Assembly: GCA_035491895.1 (NCBI GenBank)
Contig: DATJJY010000008.1
Coordinates: 1-64,000 of the forward strand
DNA: 64,000 bases
Direction of reading: 5' to 3'
Origin: DASTHG01 sp035491895
GTDB lineage: Bacteria > Gemmatimonadota > Gemmatimonadetes > Gemmatimonadales > GWC2-71-9
The translations under genes and the position numbers were made by a program. The notes below the pieces were generated by a model. The model saw only the letters and a program-made list of their open reading frames with translations. It searched no databases and was not told the DNA's origin. Position 1 is the stretch's first letter. The number at the start of each line of letters is the position of its first letter. Shown in pieces: positions 16,756-24,926 of the stretch.

Positions 16756-17684
16756 GAGCGTTCTCCGGGAATGAGCAGGAACAGGAGGCCGGGGGCGACC
16801 TCGATGGCAGTGAGCCACAGCCGCGAGGCGATGGCGACGAGCCACGCTTCGGGGCCGGTCAAGAGACCAAGGCTCGTCAGGCTGGTGGCCAGCATGTACT
16901 CGCGGACGACGATGCCTCCGGGTGCGAACACCGCCAGATAGCCGACGAGATACGAGCCCGTGAAAGCTGCGACGTACAGCGCCGTACCGCCAGTTACGCG
17001 GTGTACCAGCGCCGTGCTGAACCACTCGAACGCGATGCCGTACACCACCCATGCAGCCGCGGTCCCGACGGCGGCGAGCCAGATGGCCTGGGCGGGAATG
17101 GCGGGGAGCCGGATCCGGTCGCGCGTGAGTCGCGCGACGAGCGGTGCGGCGAGGCGGAACCCGAACGGCAACAAGAGGAGCCCTACCCCGAGGATCACGG
17201 CGACGAGGACGCCGGTGTGCGGCCCCGCGTCGTTGAACGACCGGAACACGGCGGCTCCGGTCGCGAGCACGACCACGAACCCCGAGGCGATGTTCGCCAG
17301 GTTCACGACGAGCGACGCCCCCGTGGCCGTCACAGGGGAGACGCCGCGCTTTTGCGCCATCACCGCCATCGTCGCGATCTGCCACACCTTCCCCGGGACG
17401 TAGCGGCCCAGATTCGACACGAACCAGATGCGGGCCGCTGCGCGCATGGTGAGCTTCCCTCCTTCGCCCCACGCCGACAGCATGGCGCGCCACACCTGGA
17501 TCAGCAGGGCGTAGTCGAGCAGCACCAGGATCACCGACAGCGTGACGAGACTCCAGCGAGGCTGGGTGTCAGCGAGCGCCGTTCGGACCCCGTGCCACTG
17601 CCCGGCGAGGGCTCGCCCGGCGAACCACAGCGCCAGAGCGACGAACACGACCTGCACCAGAACCCAAATCTGTTTACGCGACAC
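16752..17684 (-). CDS. UPF0104/LPG-synthase-TM-like integral membrane protein
   Basis: 310 residues with about eight hydrophobic segments (for example VWVLVQVVFVALALWFAGRAL-like at the N-terminus and VFAPGGIVVREYMLA near residue 245). NLGRYVPGKVWQ near residue 92 is typical of the lysylphosphatidylglycerol-synthetase TM-domain family, which includes flippase-like proteins in glycolipid clusters. GTG 17684 overlaps the end of the upstream glycosyltransferase by 11 bases; the frame upstream of it is a shadow. Role inferred from context. Confidence 0.85.
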   Translation of the reverse strand: MSRKQIWVLVQVVFVALALWFAGRALAGQWHGVRTALADTQPRWSLVTLSVILVLLDYALLIQVWRAMLSAWGEGGKLTMRAAARIWFVSNLGRYVPGKVWQIATMAVMAQKRGVSPVTATGASLVVNLANIASGFVVVLATGAAVFRSFNDAGPHTGVLVAVILGVGLLLLPFGFRLAAPLVARLTRDRIRLPAIPAQAIWLAAVGTAAAWVVYGIAFEWFSTALVHRVTGGTALYVAAFTGSYLVGYLAVFAPGGIVVREYMLATSLTSLGLLTGPEAWLVAIASRLWLTAIEVAPGLLFLLIPGERS

Positions 17685-18843
17685 GGGGCCCCAGCGCTTC
17701 CCGGTAAATGGCGGCGTAACGCCCGGCGACGGCCTGCGCGCCGAACGTGGCGAGCGTCGCGCGCCGGCCGGCGATGCCCAGCGGGGCACCGCGATCGGGT
17801 CGGCTGAGCACGTCGTCCGTGGCGCGGGCGAGCGCCGTCACGTCGCCCGCCGGGACGAGCACTCCCGTCTCGCCGTCGCGAATCAGGTCGGTCAGCCCTC
17901 CCGAGGCGAACGCGATCACCGGCGTCTCGCACAGCAACGCTTCAGCCGCCACGAGTCCCAGTCCCTCGTCGACAGCGGGCATGACAAGCGCCGTGCAGCT
18001 GCGATAGTACTCGGCCAGCTTCGCTTGCGGCAGCAGCGGCAGCCACCGCAGCTGGTCGGCGACGCCGAGGGATTGGGCCAGGCCGCCGATGTCCTCGGGG
18101 GCGCTGCCGACGCCGACGATGACGTCGACCATCGGGCGCGCGCGCATCACGGCCAGAGCCCGCAACAGATGCTCGATTCCCTTCTGCTGGTTGAGCTTCC
18201 CCACGAACAGCAGCCGTGCCGCTTCGCGCGACCCCCCGGGATGAAACAGATCCGGCTTGATCGGCATCGGGGCGACCACGGGATGGGCAGCGGGCACGAG
18301 CGCGCGCGTCTCCGCGCCGAGCCAGGAGGAAACGGTCGTCACGCCCCGGGACCGCGTGATCACCCGGCGGAACATCCGGGTGGCGATGGCGGAGCTCTTC
18401 GCGACGCTGATATCGGAGCCGTGCAACGTCGTCACCAATGGGACCCTCCACCACCCTGCCATCCACGTCCCGATGAGCCCGCTCGGGAAGAACCAGTGAG
18501 CGTGCACCAGATCGGCGCGGAACTCGCGACGGGAGCGAAACGTCTTCCAGAGATCGGCGCCGAGGAAGCTTCCGAGCGCGAGCCGGGAGGACCAGCTCGT
18601 GCTGACCTGATCGCGCATCGTGCCGCTATAGGCCAGGGTTTCGAGTGACCGGGGGGCGTAGCGAAACCGGTCGACGACTATTCCCTCGTATTCATCTCGC
18701 CCGGCCAGCCCCTCCGCCGATGGTGCGATCACGCGAACCTCGATGCCCGTATCGCGCAGGGCGACGGCGAGCCGCAGCACGAACGACCCGACGGGGTCGG
18801 TGGCGAAGCGGGGATACGAGTGCGCCAGGAAGAGGACTCTCAT
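17674..18843 (-). CDS. GT4-type glycosyltransferase
   Basis: 389 residues. GT-B fold: N-terminal MRVLFLAHSYPRFATDPVGS, HAHWFFPSG near 118, and a C-terminal donor site with LLFVGKLNQQKGIEHLLRAL (about 222) and the E-x7-E motif region DEGLGLVAAEALLCETPVI (about 300). It probably adds sugars to the polysaccharide or glycolipid built by this cluster. ATG 18843 overlaps the upstream stop (ATGA). Confidence 0.92.
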   Translation of the reverse strand: MRVLFLAHSYPRFATDPVGSFVLRLAVALRDTGIEVRVIAPSAEGLAGRDEYEGIVVDRFRYAPRSLETLAYSGTMRDQVSTSWSSRLALGSFLGADLWKTFRSRREFRADLVHAHWFFPSGLIGTWMAGWWRVPLVTTLHGSDISVAKSSAIATRMFRRVITRSRGVTTVSSWLGAETRALVPAAHPVVAPMPIKPDLFHPGGSREAARLLFVGKLNQQKGIEHLLRALAVMRARPMVDVIVGVGSAPEDIGGLAQSLGVADQLRWLPLLPQAKLAEYYRSCTALVMPAVDEGLGLVAAEALLCETPVIAFASGGLTDLIRDGETGVLVPAGDVTALARATDDVLSRPDRGAPLGIAGRRATLATFGAQAVAGRYAAIYREALGPRVA

Positions 18844-20234
18844 CCGGCCGACTCGAGCGGGACCGACGCTGCGGCCCCCAGCTCGTAGCGCCCATCCTCC
18901 GCCATGCGCTCGATCCGCACGGCGCGCCGCTCGGCACGCCACGCCACCATCGCATCCAGCGTCCCCACGAAGGGGCGATCGGCGAGGAGGCCGTCGAGCA
19001 GGCGTTCGTAGGCGGCGGGGGCGCCGGGGAAGCCCAGGGCGTCGGTGAGATTAGGGTGCCAGACACCGACCCAGAGCCCCTCCACATCGCGGCAGCTGCG
19101 CGCCAATGCCAGCGCCTCGTCGATCCACGCTTCAGGATCCTCGATGCCGCGGTACTTGCTCAACGCTCGGTCCATCCAGGCGAACGGTACTTCGTCCATC
19201 CCTTCCCGGAGGGGCACGACGTCGGCCAGGCCGATGCGGAATCCGTTCCGGTCCGGGAACCCGACGGTGCTGTCGTAGCGAAACCCCGCCTGCGCCATCG
19301 CGTGGGGCGTGCGCGCGGGATCGAACCGCAGGAAGTGTTGTCGCACGCCCTCTACCGCCTGTCCCGCAAGGCCGAGCAGCCGATTCCGTTGTGCCGAGAA
19401 GCGTTCAGAGCTCGATACCGTCTCGCGGCTGCCATGCAGTCCGAACGAGTGTTGTTGGCGCGCGATCGCCGCCAGGATCCGGCGCGTGGCATCGGCTTCG
19501 GGCCGATACGTCAGGTCTCCGTCGATGAACGTCTTCAGCGTCGGCGTTCCACAGAGGACGAACCAGGTCGACCGCATCGATCGCGCGCGCTCGGCGGCCA
19601 GCACGCCGGCGGCTCCCCGCTCGACGGGCGCGCGCCCGATCGAGCGGAGCGCCTGGCTCGCGGCCCGTGCGGCGAGGCGCCAGTGTCCCTTGCGGCCAAG
19701 CTCGAGCAGTCGCAGCCCGGTAAACAGCGGCCACAATGCCACGACGTCGAGGTCATGCGTGAGCGCCACAGCCCAGCGCCGGCCTTCCGGCCAGGGCGCC
19801 GACACCTGGAGCGGACGCCGTCCGGCGGCGCGAGTCGCGGCCTGGCGCAGTGCGACCGCCATCTGTGAAACCACCGGTTCGCGCTCGAGTCCCGCCGCAA
19901 CCAGCGCGTTGGCCGCAGCGGGGACGCGTCCAAACTTGTCACGCGCGGTCGACCGGATCTCCGCCTGTGACGTCGCGAGGTCCCAGGCGAGCTGCAGCCC
20001 TGCCCGGGCCAGGCGGACTACCCCATCACCGGGCTCGATTCCCCACCCCGCCGTGCGCCAGGCGCTCACGGAAGCGAAGGATTCCGGTCGGTCCATCAGC
20101 TCGATGCGTACCACGTCGGCCGAGGGATCCGTGACAGGGATGAGACGCGCGAGATCGGTGAGGAGGATGAGCTGGTCGCGCTGGTCCGGCGCGCCCGCGG
20201 CGCCCGGCGAAACGGGCGCGGGCAGTCGAATCAT
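18840..20234 (-). CDS. Polysaccharide-deacetylase-like protein
   Basis: 464 residues. The central part contains AVALTHDLDVVALWP (about residue 152), the THD(x)D first motif of the carbohydrate esterase 4/NodB fold, and later SFGLHGSRET and FRYDSTVGFPDRNGFR, typical of deacetylase-like proteins found among glycosyltransferases. The first 150 residues are an additional domain. No signal peptide is visible, so a cytoplasmic role is likely. It is divergently transcribed from the acyltransferase at 20267 and heads a four-gene coupled unit. Confidence 0.75.
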   Translation of the reverse strand: MIRLPAPVSPGAAGAPDQRDQLILLTDLARLIPVTDPSADVVRIELMDRPESFASVSAWRTAGWGIEPGDGVVRLARAGLQLAWDLATSQAEIRSTARDKFGRVPAAANALVAAGLEREPVVSQMAVALRQAATRAAGRRPLQVSAPWPEGRRWAVALTHDLDVVALWPLFTGLRLLELGRKGHWRLAARAASQALRSIGRAPVERGAAGVLAAERARSMRSTWFVLCGTPTLKTFIDGDLTYRPEADATRRILAAIARQQHSFGLHGSRETVSSSERFSAQRNRLLGLAGQAVEGVRQHFLRFDPARTPHAMAQAGFRYDSTVGFPDRNGFRIGLADVVPLREGMDEVPFAWMDRALSKYRGIEDPEAWIDEALALARSCRDVEGLWVGVWHPNLTDALGFPGAPAAYERLLDGLLADRPFVGTLDAMVAWRAERRAVRIERMAEDGRYELGAAASVPLESAG

Positions 20235-20266
20235 GTCGGCTCGTATCTTAACTATCTTTGGAGCCC
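20235..20266. promoter_or_regulatory. Compact divergent promoter region
   Basis: Only 32 bases separate the deacetylase-like gene (minus) and the acyltransferase (plus). They contain AT-rich boxes on both strands (TATCTT at 20245-20250 and 20254-20259; TAAGAT on the minus strand). Transcripts on both sides would be short-leadered. Exact boxes cannot be fixed from sequence alone. Confidence 0.35.
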
Positions 20267-21316
20267 ATGGTCCACCCGCTCCTCCCCAAAGCGCGGTTGC
20301 CGCTCGGCCATCTCTTGCTCTATGGGTGGATGCCCAGCCCGCTGAAACGGCTGGCCTATCGGCTCAAGGGCTACCGCATCGGCCGCGGGGTCAAGTTCGG
20401 GTTCGGCGGGGTGGTGATCGGCGAGTCGGTGGAGCTGGGCGACCACGTCGAGATCGGGATGCTGGCGGTGGTGATGGGCCGGCGCATCTCGATCGGGCGC
20501 TACTCGAGCGTCGGGACGATGAGTTATCTCTCGTGCCGCGTCATCGAGATCGGCGAGGACGCGAAAATCCGCGAGCAGGTATACGTCGGCGGGCCGCAGC
20601 TGCCGGAGTCGCGCTTCGTGCTCGGCAGCCGCACCATCATCCTCCAAATGGCGAACATCAATCCCACGAAACCCGTCGTGATCGGCGACGACACCGGGAT
20701 CGGGGGGCATTGCCTCATCTTCACACACGGCGCCTGGCTCTCGAACCTCGAGGGCTATCCCGTCACCTACGAGCCCGTGACGCTCGGGAAGAGCGTCTGG
20801 CTGCCGTGGCGGGTGTTTCTGATGCCGGGGACGACGATCGGCGACGGCTCCGTAATCGGCGCCAATTCCCTCGTCTCCGGGACGATTCCTCCCAACAGCC
20901 TGGCGGTGGGATCGCCCGCCAAGGTGATTCGCTCCGCTCCCGACTTCCCGAAGCAGCTCACCGACGCCGACCGCACGGCGCTGGTGCGCGCCATGCTCGC
21001 CGAGTTCGATCGGTTTGTGGCGGACGATCAGGTCCGGATGGTGGACGATGGCATCGCGCGGGTGTACGCGTACCGCGGTGGGCAGTGGCGGCTACACTGG
21101 CTGCGCGACAGCGCCGCGCCGCCTCCCGGCGAGCGCGGCGACACGGTCCTCGCCGAGCGGCCGCTTCCGGACACGGTGCTCGCCGCCTATCGGAGGCGGG
21201 ACGTGTATTGGCTGGATTTGGGGGCGAAGACGCGCAGCGAGGGTGGATCGCCGCTCACCGAGGAACTGGCGCTGTTTCTCGGACGGTACGGCATCCGTCT
21301 GAAGCGCGATGGGTGA
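20267..21316 (+). CDS. Hexapeptide-repeat (left-handed beta-helix) acyltransferase
   Basis: 349 residues. Imperfect hexapeptide repeats run from about residue 45 to 215 (IGRGVKFGFGGVVIG, IGDDTGIGGHCLI, IGDGSVIGANSLVSGTIP, VGSPAKVIR), the trimeric beta-helix of CoA- or ACP-dependent O/N-acetyltransferases. A C-terminal domain of about 120 residues is not recognised. It probably acetylates a glycan made by the divergent cluster. ATG 20267 has GGAG close upstream; TTG 20258 is possible. Confidence 0.85.
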   Translation: MVHPLLPKARLPLGHLLLYGWMPSPLKRLAYRLKGYRIGRGVKFGFGGVVIGESVELGDHVEIGMLAVVMGRRISIGRYSSVGTMSYLSCRVIEIGEDAKIREQVYVGGPQLPESRFVLGSRTIILQMANINPTKPVVIGDDTGIGGHCLIFTHGAWLSNLEGYPVTYEPVTLGKSVWLPWRVFLMPGTTIGDGSVIGANSLVSGTIPPNSLAVGSPAKVIRSAPDFPKQLTDADRTALVRAMLAEFDRFVADDQVRMVDDGIARVYAYRGGQWRLHWLRDSAAPPPGERGDTVLAERPLPDTVLAAYRRRDVYWLDLGAKTRSEGGSPLTEELALFLGRYGIRLKRDG

Positions 21317-21322
21317 GACTCG

Positions 21323-22276
21323 CTAGTCGGTGCGCTCGCGCAGTCGGTCGAGGTCCCGCTGCAGTGCCCGGATCTCCTCCCGTTGCCCCGCCACCAGCTC
21401 TCCCACGAAACCGAACCCGAAGAGAATCAGTCCCGCGATGACGAGCAGCAGCACGAGATACAGGAACGCCCGGTTGCCCTGCTGGTACATGTAGCGCTCG
21501 ATGAACTCGTAGACGCCCACCAGAAAACCGAGCAGCACGAGCACGGCTCCCGTCACGCCGAAGAACAGCATCGGCTTGCGGCCGAAGCGCAGCTGGAACC
21601 ACACCGACAAGAGATCGAGCACGCCGACCGGAATGCGTCCGATCCCGAATTTCGACTTGCCCGCCTGGCGTGGATGCAGCGGCACCGGCCGCTCGGCGAG
21701 CCTGTACCCTTCCCCGGCGGCGATCACCACCATGAAGCGGTGCCAGTCGGGTCGCAGCGGCACGACGTCCATCACCTCGCGGCGATAGGCCTTCACGGAA
21801 TTGAGGTCCGTCACCCGCACGCCGAACAGCCAGCGGCACAACCCGTTGTAGACCCAGGAGACGAAGCGCTTGTCGTAGTGCCCCTGCTTCGTGCCGGTGA
21901 CGATGTCCGCTTCCCCCGCGAGCACGGGGGTCACGAGGCCGGGGATATCGGCCGGGAGGTACTGGAGATCGGCGGGCCAGAACACGAGCACCCGTCCCCC
22001 CGCCGCGTCCGCTCCGCTCTTCAGGGCGTCGGCGATGCCGCGCTGCGAGCGATGGGTCACGACCCGCAGGAATGGATGCTGCGCCGCCAGACGCTGGAGA
22101 ATGGCCGGCGTGTCGTCCCGGCTGCCGTCGTCGATCACCACGAGCTCGCCCGTGAACGGCTGGGGCAATAAGGCTTCCCGCACCTGGCGAACCAGCTCGG
22201 GCAGATTCTCCGCCTCGTCCTTGGCGGGTACGAGGATGCTCACATCGGGGCGCACCCCGTCGGTCGCGAGGCTCAC
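21323..22276 (-). CDS. Polyprenyl-phosphate glycosyltransferase with two TM helices (GT2)
   Basis: 317 residues. The GT2 domain has VSILVPAKDEAENLP, VVIDDGSRDDT, FWPADLQYLP (metal site) and HYDKRFVSWVYNGL. Two C-terminal transmembrane helices (about 232-255 and 270-292) and a short helical, coiled-coil-like tail (REEIRALQRDLDRL) follow. This matches the ArnC/GtrB group, which glycosylates undecaprenyl phosphate. It is the last gene of the kds-lpt-rpoN operon and overlaps the rpoN stop (ATGA), taking the place that hpf often occupies after rpoN in Proteobacteria. Confidence 0.9.
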   Translation of the reverse strand: MSLATDGVRPDVSILVPAKDEAENLPELVRQVREALLPQPFTGELVVIDDGSRDDTPAILQRLAAQHPFLRVVTHRSQRGIADALKSGADAAGGRVLVFWPADLQYLPADIPGLVTPVLAGEADIVTGTKQGHYDKRFVSWVYNGLCRWLFGVRVTDLNSVKAYRREVMDVVPLRPDWHRFMVVIAAGEGYRLAERPVPLHPRQAGKSKFGIGRIPVGVLDLLSVWFQLRFGRKPMLFFGVTGAVLVLLGFLVGVYEFIERYMYQQGNRAFLYLVLLLVIAGLILFGFGFVGELVAGQREEIRALQRDLDRLRERTD

Positions 22277-23739
22277 AGGCGGCGCCGCATCCGCGCGGGC
22301 AGGATGTTCAGCTGGTCGCGATATTTGGCGACGGTGCGGCGCGCGATCCTCACGCCGCGGACGCCGAACATCTCCACGATCTGCTGGTCGGTGAGCGGGT
22401 TCTTGGGCTGCTCCTCCGACACCATCTTCTGAATCTGCGCCTTGATGGCGCGGGCGCTCGCGTCCTCGCCGCTGCTCGTCTGCAGGCCGCTCGAGAAGAA
22501 GAACTTGAGCGGCAGGAGCCCCCGCGGCGTCTGGACGTACTTCTCGTTGGTTACCCGGCTCACGGTGCTTTCATGCATGTTGATGACGTCGGCGACCTCG
22601 CGCAGCGTGAGGGGCCGCAGGTACTCGACGCCCTTCTCGAAGAATTCGCGCTGCCGGTCGACAATGAAGTTCATGACCTTGAGCATCGTCTGGCGGCGTT
22701 GCTCGATCGCCTGGATCATCCAGTGGGCGCTATTGAGCCGCTGGTTGATGAACTCCTTGTTCTCTCCCTGGAATTTCTTGCGATCGCGCGCGATGTCCTG
22801 ATAGGTCTTCGAGATCCGCAGGCGCGGCAGGCCGCCGTCGTTGAGCGTCACGTGGTATTGATCGCCGATCTTCTCGACGGTGAGGTCGGGCGTGATGTAG
22901 GTGTCGTTGGCCGCCGCGTATTGCAGCCCGGGCTTGGGGTCGAGCTTGGCGAGCACGTCGGCCACCTTCTGCACCGCCGACGGGTCGATCGCGAACCGCT
23001 TGCCGAGATCGCTCCAGCGGTGGTTCTTGAGGTCTTCCCACGCCTCCTTCACCAGGCGATAGGCCAGGGTGTCGGTGAGCTTCTTGTCCTCGAGCTGCAG
23101 CAGCAGGCATTCGCGCAGGTCGCGGGCGCCCACGCCAGGCGGGTCCAGCGTCTGGATCGTGCGCAGCATCGCTTCGGCTTCGGCCAGCGTGTACGGCCGG
23201 ACCGTCACCTCGTTCTCGCGTTGCTCGGCGAATTCATCGAGCAGCCTGTTGGCTCCCGACACGATCTCCTCGAGCGGGGCCCCGAGATACCCGTCTTCCG
23301 CGATGTTGCCGAGGAACTCATCGGCGAGCAGGCGCTGGCGGGGGGAGAGGTCCAGCATCTGGACCTGCTCCTTCAGGTGGTCCGACAGATCCCGCATCTC
23401 GACCGACACCGGCTCCGTGTATTCCCGCGCCTCGCTCATGTCGCGCGGCGAGGACATGGCTTCGGCGCCGTCGTCGAGCAGGATCCCCTCCCAGTCGGGC
23501 TCGTCGTCGTTCTTCTTCTCCTGCTCGATCTGCTCCTTCTCGCCGGCGGTGGTCTGCGGCGCCTCCGGCTCCTCCTCCGTCTCGACCAGCTCCAGGAAGG
23601 GGTTGCCCAGAAGCTCCTGCTTCAGGTGCTGCTGCAGGTCGAGCAACGGCATGTACAGGAGATCCATCGCCTGGAACAAGCGCGGATTGATGCGCAGGTC
23701 CTGCCGCAGCCCCTGATGCTGGGAGAGTCCCGGTTTCAC
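22273..23739 (-). CDS. rpoN: RNA polymerase sigma-54 factor
   Basis: 488 residues. Region I is Gln/Leu-rich (SQHQGLRQDLRINPRLFQAM, LQQHLKQELLGNPFLEL); an acidic region II follows, then the core-binding domain and a helix-turn-helix near residue 400 (LREVADVINMHESTVSRVT). The C-terminal RpoN box is ARRTVAKYRDQL, close to the consensus that reads the -24 element. It directs transcription from -24/-12 promoters with enhancer-binding ATPases. GTG 23739 overlaps the lptB stop (GTGA). Confidence 0.97.
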   Translation of the reverse strand: MKPGLSQHQGLRQDLRINPRLFQAMDLLYMPLLDLQQHLKQELLGNPFLELVETEEEPEAPQTTAGEKEQIEQEKKNDDEPDWEGILLDDGAEAMSSPRDMSEAREYTEPVSVEMRDLSDHLKEQVQMLDLSPRQRLLADEFLGNIAEDGYLGAPLEEIVSGANRLLDEFAEQRENEVTVRPYTLAEAEAMLRTIQTLDPPGVGARDLRECLLLQLEDKKLTDTLAYRLVKEAWEDLKNHRWSDLGKRFAIDPSAVQKVADVLAKLDPKPGLQYAAANDTYITPDLTVEKIGDQYHVTLNDGGLPRLRISKTYQDIARDRKKFQGENKEFINQRLNSAHWMIQAIEQRRQTMLKVMNFIVDRQREFFEKGVEYLRPLTLREVADVINMHESTVSRVTNEKYVQTPRGLLPLKFFFSSGLQTSSGEDASARAIKAQIQKMVSEEQPKNPLTDQQIVEMFGVRGVRIARRTVAKYRDQLNILPARMRRRL

Positions 23740-24926
23740 GCGGGTTGCCCCAGCCGGTCGCGCAGCCGGGCGGTGAGGGTGGGTCCGAGGTAGCGGTCGG
23801 CCACGCGGTCGTCGAACACCAGCTCCCGCACGGTGCCCGACACCTGCACCCGTCCTTCGAACATGATGTAGGCGCGGTCGACGATGTCGAGGGTCTGCTC
23901 GACATTGTGGTCGGTGATCAGAACGCCGATGCGGCGCTGGCGCAGTCCCGCGACGATCGTCTGAATGTCGTGCACCGCGATCGGATCGACGCCGGCGAAC
24001 GGCTCGTCCAGCAGCAGGAATTTGGGCTGGGTGACGAGGGCGCGGGTGATCTCGAGCCGCCGCCGCTCGCCGCCCGAGAGCTGGAACGCCTTCTGGCGGC
24101 GCAGGTGCTTCACGCCGAGCTCGTCGAGCAGGTGCTCGAGGCGGGTGCCGCGCTCGGCGGCGCTGAGCGGCAGCGTCTCGAGAATCGCGGCGACGTTCTC
24201 CTCGACCGTCAGCCGGCGGAAGACCGATGGTTCCTGGGCGAGGTAGCCGAGCCCGGCGCGCGCCCGGCGGTACATCGGTTCGCTCGTGATGTCGGTGCCG
24301 TCGAGCCGGATCGTGCCGTGGTCGGGGCGCACCAGTCCTGTGAACATGTAGAAGGTCGTCGTCTTGCCGGCGCCGTTCGGCCCGAGCAGGCCGACGATCT
24401 CGCCCTGCCCCAGGACGACGCTCACGTCGTCCACGACGCGGCGCCCCTTGTAGGCCTTCACCAGTCCTTCGCTCTCGATGCGGCTGCCTCCAGCCACGCC
24501 GGACGGCGCGGCGGCGCCGGTTTCGGCGCGCTCGAGCGTATGCGCGGCGGCCGTGAGCAGCTGCTCCACCACTGCCTCTCGCTCCGGGGCGATGACGGCC
24601 CACACGTCGGGGGCCACCGCGATGATGACATCGTCGCGCCACTCGGGGGAGAGCTCGATGAAGTGTGCCTGCACGAGGCGTGGCAGCACCGAAGCGCGCA
24701 GGTTCTCACGCGCGTCGTCGACCGACAGGCTTCCCGACTCCGACAGCGCGCTGCTCCCGCCTTTGACCTGGGACCGCACCCACAGGAACTCCTCGCGGTA
24801 GGTGACGGCGAGGCTGCCGAATTGCGCCTGCCCGTGGTCGTCGGCGACCTGAACCAGCGCGGCCGCGGCGAGCGGCAGCGACGAGTCGCGCGCGGCGGCC
24901 AGGGCGACGAGACGGGGATCGTTCAC
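23736..24926 (-). CDS. lptB: LPS export ABC ATPase LptB with an extra N-terminal domain
   Basis: 396 residues against about 240 for usual LptB. The ATPase spans about 150-396: Walker A GPNGAGKTT (about 182), signature LSGGERRR, Walker B FLLLDEPFAGVD and the switch His in TDHNVE. It powers LPS extraction toward LptC and LptA. Residues 1-145 form an unrecognised, Ala-rich alpha/beta extension (FGSLAVTYREEFLWVRSQVK, SPEWRDDVIIAVAPDVWAVI). GTG 24926 overlaps the upstream stop as GTGA, which supports the long form. An internal GTG at 24497 would give a conventional LptB. Confidence 0.93.
   Translation of the reverse strand: MNDPRLVALAAARDSSLPLAAAALVQVADDHGQAQFGSLAVTYREEFLWVRSQVKGGSSALSESGSLSVDDARENLRASVLPRLVQAHFIELSPEWRDDVIIAVAPDVWAVIAPEREAVVEQLLTAAAHTLERAETGAAAPSGVAGGSRIESEGLVKAYKGRRVVDDVSVVLGQGEIVGLLGPNGAGKTTTFYMFTGLVRPDHGTIRLDGTDITSEPMYRRARAGLGYLAQEPSVFRRLTVEENVAAILETLPLSAAERGTRLEHLLDELGVKHLRRQKAFQLSGGERRRLEITRALVTQPKFLLLDEPFAGVDPIAVHDIQTIVAGLRQRRIGVLITDHNVEQTLDIVDRAYIMFEGRVQVSGTVRELVFDDRVADRYLGPTLTARLRDRLGQPA

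Noticed and set aside
16756..17493. N-terminal extension of the YfhO protein to 1024 residues
   Set aside because: This stretch is the antiphase reading of the UPF0104 gene, Arg/Pro-rich without any fold pattern.
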